Source: Actinomycetota bacterium
GTDB lineage: Bacteria > Actinomycetota > Acidimicrobiia > Acidimicrobiales > Ilumatobacteraceae
NCBI GenBank assembly: GCA_026393475.1
Contig: JAPLAA010000098.1
Span: forward strand, 4,312-49,191
Direction: 5' to 3'
Length of the DNA stretch: 44,880 nucleotides
The notes below the pieces were generated by a model. It worked only from the letters and a program-made list of their open reading frames with translations. It ran no database searches and was not told where the DNA came from. Below are positions 41,167 through 44,880 of the stretch, in pieces. The translations under genes were made by a program, and so were the position numbers. Each line of letters begins with the position of its first letter. The stretch's first letter is position 1.

Positions 41167-43710
41167 TCAGGTGGTGGCGATGGCCTGGAGGATGTCGGCG
41201 TTGGCGGCCCGACGGGCGGGGAACCAGGCGGCCAGCACGGCCACCACGATCGAGGCGAACACGAAGATCGCGATGCTCGGGATCGAGACGCTGAACGAGT
41301 TGAGACCCTGGTCCTCCAACGCCTTCACGACCACCCAGCCGAGCGTGAGGCCGAGCACCGTGCCCATCAACGCCCCGAGGAGGGCCGTGATCACGGCCTC
41401 CCAGCGGATGCTGCTGCGCACCTGCGGGCGGGTCATGCCGATCGCCCGCACGAGACCGAGCTCACGGCGCCGCTCGTAGACCGCGAGCAGCAGGGTGATC
41501 ACGATGCCGAGCACGGCGATGAACACCGACATGAGCAGCAGGGCGTAGATGAAGTTGAGGAACCCGTCCACCTGCGACGACTGGTCGTCGATGAACTCCT
41601 CCCGTGTCTGCACCTTGCTGGTGGGGTAGCGGTCGGTCACCGTGCGGATCGCCGCCTCGGCCGCCTCGATCGACACGCCGTCGGCCGACTGCACGAGCAC
41701 CTGGACGTCGAACAGGTCGGTGGTCTGTCCGTCGAACAGGGCGCGGTCGACGATCAGGTTGCCGAAGTCCTCGGAGTCGAAGATGCCGGCGACCGTGAGG
41801 TCGCGGGTCTCCTGGTTCTGGAAGATCACGCGCACCGTGTCGCCGACGACGAGCCCGTCGCGATCGGCCTTGTCGGTCGACATCAGGATGCCGTTGCCGT
41901 CGAGGTCGGCCCAGCCGCCGTCGGTGAACGGCAGGTCGAACAGGGTGGCGGCGCGCTCGGGGTCGACCGTGAGGACGGACTTGCCGACCGGCTGTCCCTC
42001 CTCGAGCAGTTGGACGAGGTTGACCCCGATGCCCACGGCACCGGCCACCTCGGGCAGCTCGTTGAGCTCGTCGGTGAGGGTGGTGGGCAGGCCGCCGAAG
42101 CCCTGCGAGTCGCTCGTGCTGACGGCGAAGTCGCCGCTGAACTGCGCGCCGATCGATTCGCGGATCGAGGTCTTCACCGACGATCCCAGCGTCGACACGC
42201 CGATGAGCAGTGCCAGGCCGATCGCCAGCGCGCCGGCCGTCAGCGCGGTGCGCTTCGGGCTGGTCGCCGCGTTGCGTCCGGCGATCTCGCCCGACACGCC
42301 GCGCATCGCGGTGAGCGGCTTCGTGACGATCCTCGAGACCGGTGCGGCGAGGAGCGGGCCGAGCACGACGAGCGAACCGAACAGACCGGCGACGCCGGGG
42401 CCGAGCCAGATGGCGTTGCCGCCGACGCCGAGCCCGATGCAGACGACGGCGACGGCCAGCAGGAGTGCACCGGTGATCATGCGGCCGCGGCTGAGCGCCG
42501 AGCGGTCGACCGCCACGTCCCGCATCGCCGCCAGGGGCGGCACGCGCCCCGACCGGATGGCCGGTGCGATGGCGCAGATCAGCGTGACGACGACGCCGAC
42601 GATGACGCTGACGACGAGCACCCACGGCTTGATCGTGAGGGACGTGTCCGACGGGCCGAAGCCGGTCGCGGTGAGCAGCTTGATGATGGCCGTCGCCAGA
42701 CCGACGCCGCCGACGAACCCGAGCAGGCCGCCGACGAGGCCGACGACGATCGCCTCGACGAACAGCACCCGCGTCACCTGGCCGCGGCTCGCACCGATGG
42801 CCCGCAGCAGCGCGTTCTCGCGCTGACGCTGGGCGGCGCTGATGCTGAACACGTTGTAGATGATGAAGCTGCCGACGAACAGCGAGATGACCGCGAAGAT
42901 CGTGAGGAAGATCGTGAAGAACTGCAGACCCTCCTGGACGGCGGTCTGGTTCTCCTCGGTGATCTCGGTGCCGGTGAGCGCCTCGATGTCCTGTCCCACG
43001 TACTGCTGCTCGATGAGGTCGGCGAGCTCGACGTCGGTGATCGATCCGTCGCCGACCACGGCGATCGAATCGACCAGACCGGGCTGACCGATCACGAACT
43101 CCTGCGCGGTGGGCAGGTCGAACAGGGCCCACGTGGCGCCGCCCGAGGTGTCCGCGCCGGCGAAGGTGGCGATGCCCGACACGGTGAACTCGCGGACGCC
43201 GACCTGGCCGGTCACCTGCAGCGTGTCGCCGACCTCGATCTTGCCCTCCTTCGACGAGCGCCGGTCGATGACGACCTGCGTGGCGTCGGCCGGACCCGTG
43301 CCCTCGGCGAGGGCCCATGGCGAGCTCGGCGAGTCGATCCAGACGCCGCCGAACTTCGGTGGGCCGTCCTGGCCGACGACGGTGCCGTCGGCCGTGGCGA
43401 GGCGGGCGAAGCCCTGGATGTCGCCCTCGGCCTCGGCGACGCCCGGCAGGGCGCGCACCTCGGCGATGAGCGTGTCGGGGATGCGGTCGCGGCTCTCGGC
43501 GCCGAAGTCGCCCTCGATCACGTTCGACGAGCGGACGAACGCATCGGTGTTCTCGTAGGCGTTGGCGAAGAGCCGGTCGAAGCTGCCGCGGATGGTGTCG
43601 CTGAAGACGAACACGCCGCTGAGGAAGGCACAGCCGGCGATGACCGCCAGCGAGGTGAGCAGCAACCGACCCTTGCGGGCGAGCGCGCTCTTCAGAGAGA
43701 TGCGGAACAC
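41167..43710 (-). CDS. FtsX-like ABC transporter permease (MacB type)
   Basis: 847 residues. One N-terminal helix (KGRLLLTSLAVIAGCAFLSGVFVF), a large extracytoplasmic domain, FtsX core one (FTIFLTIFAVISLFVGSFIIYNVFSISAAQRQRENALLRAIGA), two more helices, a second helix opening the second half (LTAGALAIGLALLIGVSTLGSSVK), second external domain, and FtsX core two (LLMSVFIAVLGIVITLLLAVYERRRELGLVRAIGMTRPQV). The duplicated design is common in Gram-positive lipoprotein or lipid handling and antimicrobial-peptide exporters. It starts at a GTG four bases after the ATPase stop. Its sequence is clearly distinct from the PadR-linked permease, so these are two different systems. Confidence 0.92.
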   Translation of the reverse strand: MFRISLKSALARKGRLLLTSLAVIAGCAFLSGVFVFSDTIRGSFDRLFANAYENTDAFVRSSNVIEGDFGAESRDRIPDTLIAEVRALPGVAEAEGDIQGFARLATADGTVVGQDGPPKFGGVWIDSPSSPWALAEGTGPADATQVVIDRRSSKEGKIEVGDTLQVTGQVGVREFTVSGIATFAGADTSGGATWALFDLPTAQEFVIGQPGLVDSIAVVGDGSITDVELADLIEQQYVGQDIEALTGTEITEENQTAVQEGLQFFTIFLTIFAVISLFVGSFIIYNVFSISAAQRQRENALLRAIGASRGQVTRVLFVEAIVVGLVGGLLGFVGGVGLATAIIKLLTATGFGPSDTSLTIKPWVLVVSVIVGVVVTLICAIAPAIRSGRVPPLAAMRDVAVDRSALSRGRMITGALLLAVAVVCIGLGVGGNAIWLGPGVAGLFGSLVVLGPLLAAPVSRIVTKPLTAMRGVSGEIAGRNAATSPKRTALTAGALAIGLALLIGVSTLGSSVKTSIRESIGAQFSGDFAVSTSDSQGFGGLPTTLTDELNELPEVAGAVGIGVNLVQLLEEGQPVGKSVLTVDPERAATLFDLPFTDGGWADLDGNGILMSTDKADRDGLVVGDTVRVIFQNQETRDLTVAGIFDSEDFGNLIVDRALFDGQTTDLFDVQVLVQSADGVSIEAAEAAIRTVTDRYPTSKVQTREEFIDDQSSQVDGFLNFIYALLLMSVFIAVLGIVITLLLAVYERRRELGLVRAIGMTRPQVRSSIRWEAVITALLGALMGTVLGLTLGWVVVKALEDQGLNSFSVSIPSIAIFVFASIVVAVLAAWFPARRAANADILQAIATT

Positions 43711-43714
43711 GGCG

Positions 43715-44512
43715 TCACTCCCCGAAGTTCTTCATGCGGTCGAGCACGCGCTCGGCCGTGGGCTGGTGCATCTCGTCGACGATCTTGCCGTCGGCGAGGA
43801 ACACCACGCGATCGGCGTAGCTGGCGGCGACCGGGTCGTGGGTGACCATCACGATGGTCTGGCCGAGCTCGCGCACCGCGAGCCGCATGAACTCGAGGAT
43901 CTCGGCGCCGGTGCGGCTGTCGAGGTTGCCGGTCGGCTCGTCGGCGAAGATGATCGTCGGTCGGCTGGCGAGCGCACGGGCGACGGCCACGCGCTGCTGC
44001 TGCCCACCGGACAGTTCGCTCGGCCGGTGCTTCAGACGGTCGCGCAGACCGACGGTGTCGATCACCCGGTCGATCCACTGCTGGTCGCCCTTCGAGCCGC
44101 CGAGCAGCAGCGGCAGGGTGATGTTCTCGATCGCGGTGAGCGTCGGCACCAGGTTGTAGGCCTGGAAGATGAAGCCCACCTCGGTGCGGCGCAGCTCGGT
44201 GAGCTGCTTGTCGTTCAACGTCGCGAGGTAGGTGTTGCCGACGTACACGCCGCCGCTGGTGAGCGAGTCGAGACCGGCGAGGCAGTGCATCAGCGTGCTC
44301 TTGCCCGAGCCCGACGGGCCCATGATCGCCGTGAACCGGCCGGCCTCGAACGCGACGGTGACGCCGTCGAGGGCGCGCACCTCGCTGTCGTCCTTGCCGT
44401 AGATCTTCACTGCGTCGACCGAGCCGGCGGCGGCGGTCATCGTGGCGGTCGCCGATCCGGGCTGCGCGGGCACTCCGGGCACGGACGAGGGGAGGGGGGC
44501 GTCGAAACTCAT
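43715..44512 (-). CDS. MacB/LolD-type ABC transporter ATP-binding protein
   Basis: 265 residues with Walker A GPSGSGKS (65-72), Q-loop (FIFQAYN), signature LSGGQQQ (168-173) and Walker B FADEPTGNLD (Asp191, Glu192). An N-terminal extension of about 30 residues rich in Pro/Ala precedes the domain. It is the ATPase for the following permease. The ATG at 44512 is preferred because upstream codons do not fit the family; a weak TACAAC hexamer lies 6 bases before it. A LuxR-type regulator gene ends 138 bp upstream in the same direction and may control this operon. Confidence 0.92.
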   Translation of the reverse strand: MSFDAPLPSSVPGVPAQPGSATATMTAAAGSVDAVKIYGKDDSEVRALDGVTVAFEAGRFTAIMGPSGSGKSTLMHCLAGLDSLTSGGVYVGNTYLATLNDKQLTELRRTEVGFIFQAYNLVPTLTAIENITLPLLLGGSKGDQQWIDRVIDTVGLRDRLKHRPSELSGGQQQRVAVARALASRPTIIFADEPTGNLDSRTGAEILEFMRLAVRELGQTIVMVTHDPVAASYADRVVFLADGKIVDEMHQPTAERVLDRMKNFGE

Positions 44513-44649
44513 GTCACAGTTGTACCCCGCTGTGCTGCAGCTCACGTCCCCACTTCGGCGGATTGGTGTCACCCTCCAGGTGGAGCGCAGATGGAGCGCA
44601 GGTGGAGCACATCGGGAGCGCCGATGGAACGCTGTCGCCCCGCGGGCGG

Positions 44650-44880
44650 TCAGGCGCCGTCGCCGGGAGTGACGAGGCCCGACTCGTAGGCGACGACCAC
44701 CACCTGCACGCGATCGCGGAGGTCGAGCTTCGCGAGGATGCGGCCCACGTGTGTCTTCACCGTCGCCTCGCCGAGATACAGCGCTTCGGCGATCTCCGCG
44801 TTCGACATGCCCTTGGCGACGAGCCGCATCACGTCGAGCTCGCGCTCGGTGAGGTCGTCGAAGCCGGCGAGCGTGGCCGA
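44650..44880 (-). CDS. LuxR-family response regulator, C-terminal part (cut by window end)
   Basis: The 76 visible codons hold a full LuxR/NarL helix-turn-helix: LTERELDVMRLVAKGMSNAEIAEAL, then ATVKTHVGRILAKL. The ending VVVAYESGLVTPGDGA closely resembles the end of the other response regulator in this window (AYESGLVVPGGD), so they are paralogues. The receiver domain and start codon lie beyond the window. It precedes the MacB-type ABC operon on the same strand and probably regulates it with a kinase encoded further upstream. Confidence 0.88.
   Translation of the reverse strand, partial: SATLAGFDDLTERELDVMRLVAKGMSNAEIAEALYLGEATVKTHVGRILAKLDLRDRVQVVVVAYESGLVTPGDGA

Noticed and set aside
41050..43845. 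A 931-codon plus-strand open frame
   Set aside because: Shadow of the FtsX-like permease; the minus frame carries the membrane segments and FtsX core.
44502..44535. Leaderless promoter for the second ABC ATPase
   Set aside because: The hexamer TACAAC, six bases before the ATG, lacks the final T and no -35 is seen, so it was not listed as a feature.

Overview
High-GC chromosomal DNA (mostly G or C at third codon positions, frequent GTG starts, many 1-8 bp stop/start overlaps) carrying about 35 protein genes and no RNA gene, phage or transposase that I can see. The gene set points to an actinobacterium: an Rv2466c-like (mycothiol-type) DsbA protein, DUF4916 and DUF3052 proteins, PPOX-fold flavin/F420-type proteins, a paired ArsA/Get3-like ATPase of the mycobacterial Rv3679/Rv3680 kind, L,D-transpeptidase, MMPL exporter and HisKA_3/LuxR two-component systems. 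The very long secreted Thr/Pro/Gly-rich subtilases suggest Acidimicrobiia (Ilumatobacter-like); that placement is inference.

Layout. 1-3.46 kb: ATPase and two permeases of a nucleoside/BMP-type ABC importer (5' end cut by the window). 3.5-7.3 kb, minus: a short-chain dehydrogenase, then a DUF1905 protein / G3E GTPase / amidohydrolase operon with 4-bp overlaps. 7.4-11.4 kb: a PadR repressor with an obvious operator over its own leaderless promoter, driving a MacB-like ABC exporter. 11.6-17.6 kb: a polysaccharide cassette with a polytopic membrane protein, a 1270-residue fusion of a GT2 synthase, an acyltransferase-3 membrane domain and an extracytoplasmic SxxK serine hydrolase, and a secreted GH16 glucanase. 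17.8-21.4 kb: a giant lipoprotein subtilase. 21.5-25.8 kb: a two-component system divergent from an MMPL transporter. 25.9-30.5 kb: L,D-transpeptidase, DinB-like protein, crotonase, GNAT, PPOX protein and DsbA-like reductase. 30.5-32.6 kb: two ArsA-like ATPases with complementary P-loop defects. 32.7-34.7 kb: an Asp/His-tailed secreted protein and a lipoprotein. 35.1-38.9 kb: an overlapping operon of acidic small protein, secreted subtilase and degenerate Nudix protein. 39.0-41.0 kb: a Nei-family DNA glycosylase with Val at the catalytic N-terminal position, a 37-bp tandem repeat, and DUF3052 and PPOX genes. 41.2-44.9 kb: a second MacB-type ABC exporter and the end of a LuxR regulator.

The strongest candidates for something new are the GT2-acyltransferase-SxxK fusion with its GH16 partner (apparently one polypeptide that polymerises, acylates and perhaps trims an exported glycan), the Nei-family protein with a NEIL3-like Val2, and the asymmetric ArsA-like pair. 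A window-wide theme is leaderless expression: six genes without a Shine-Dalgarno sequence have a -10-like hexamer 6-8 nt before the start codon.
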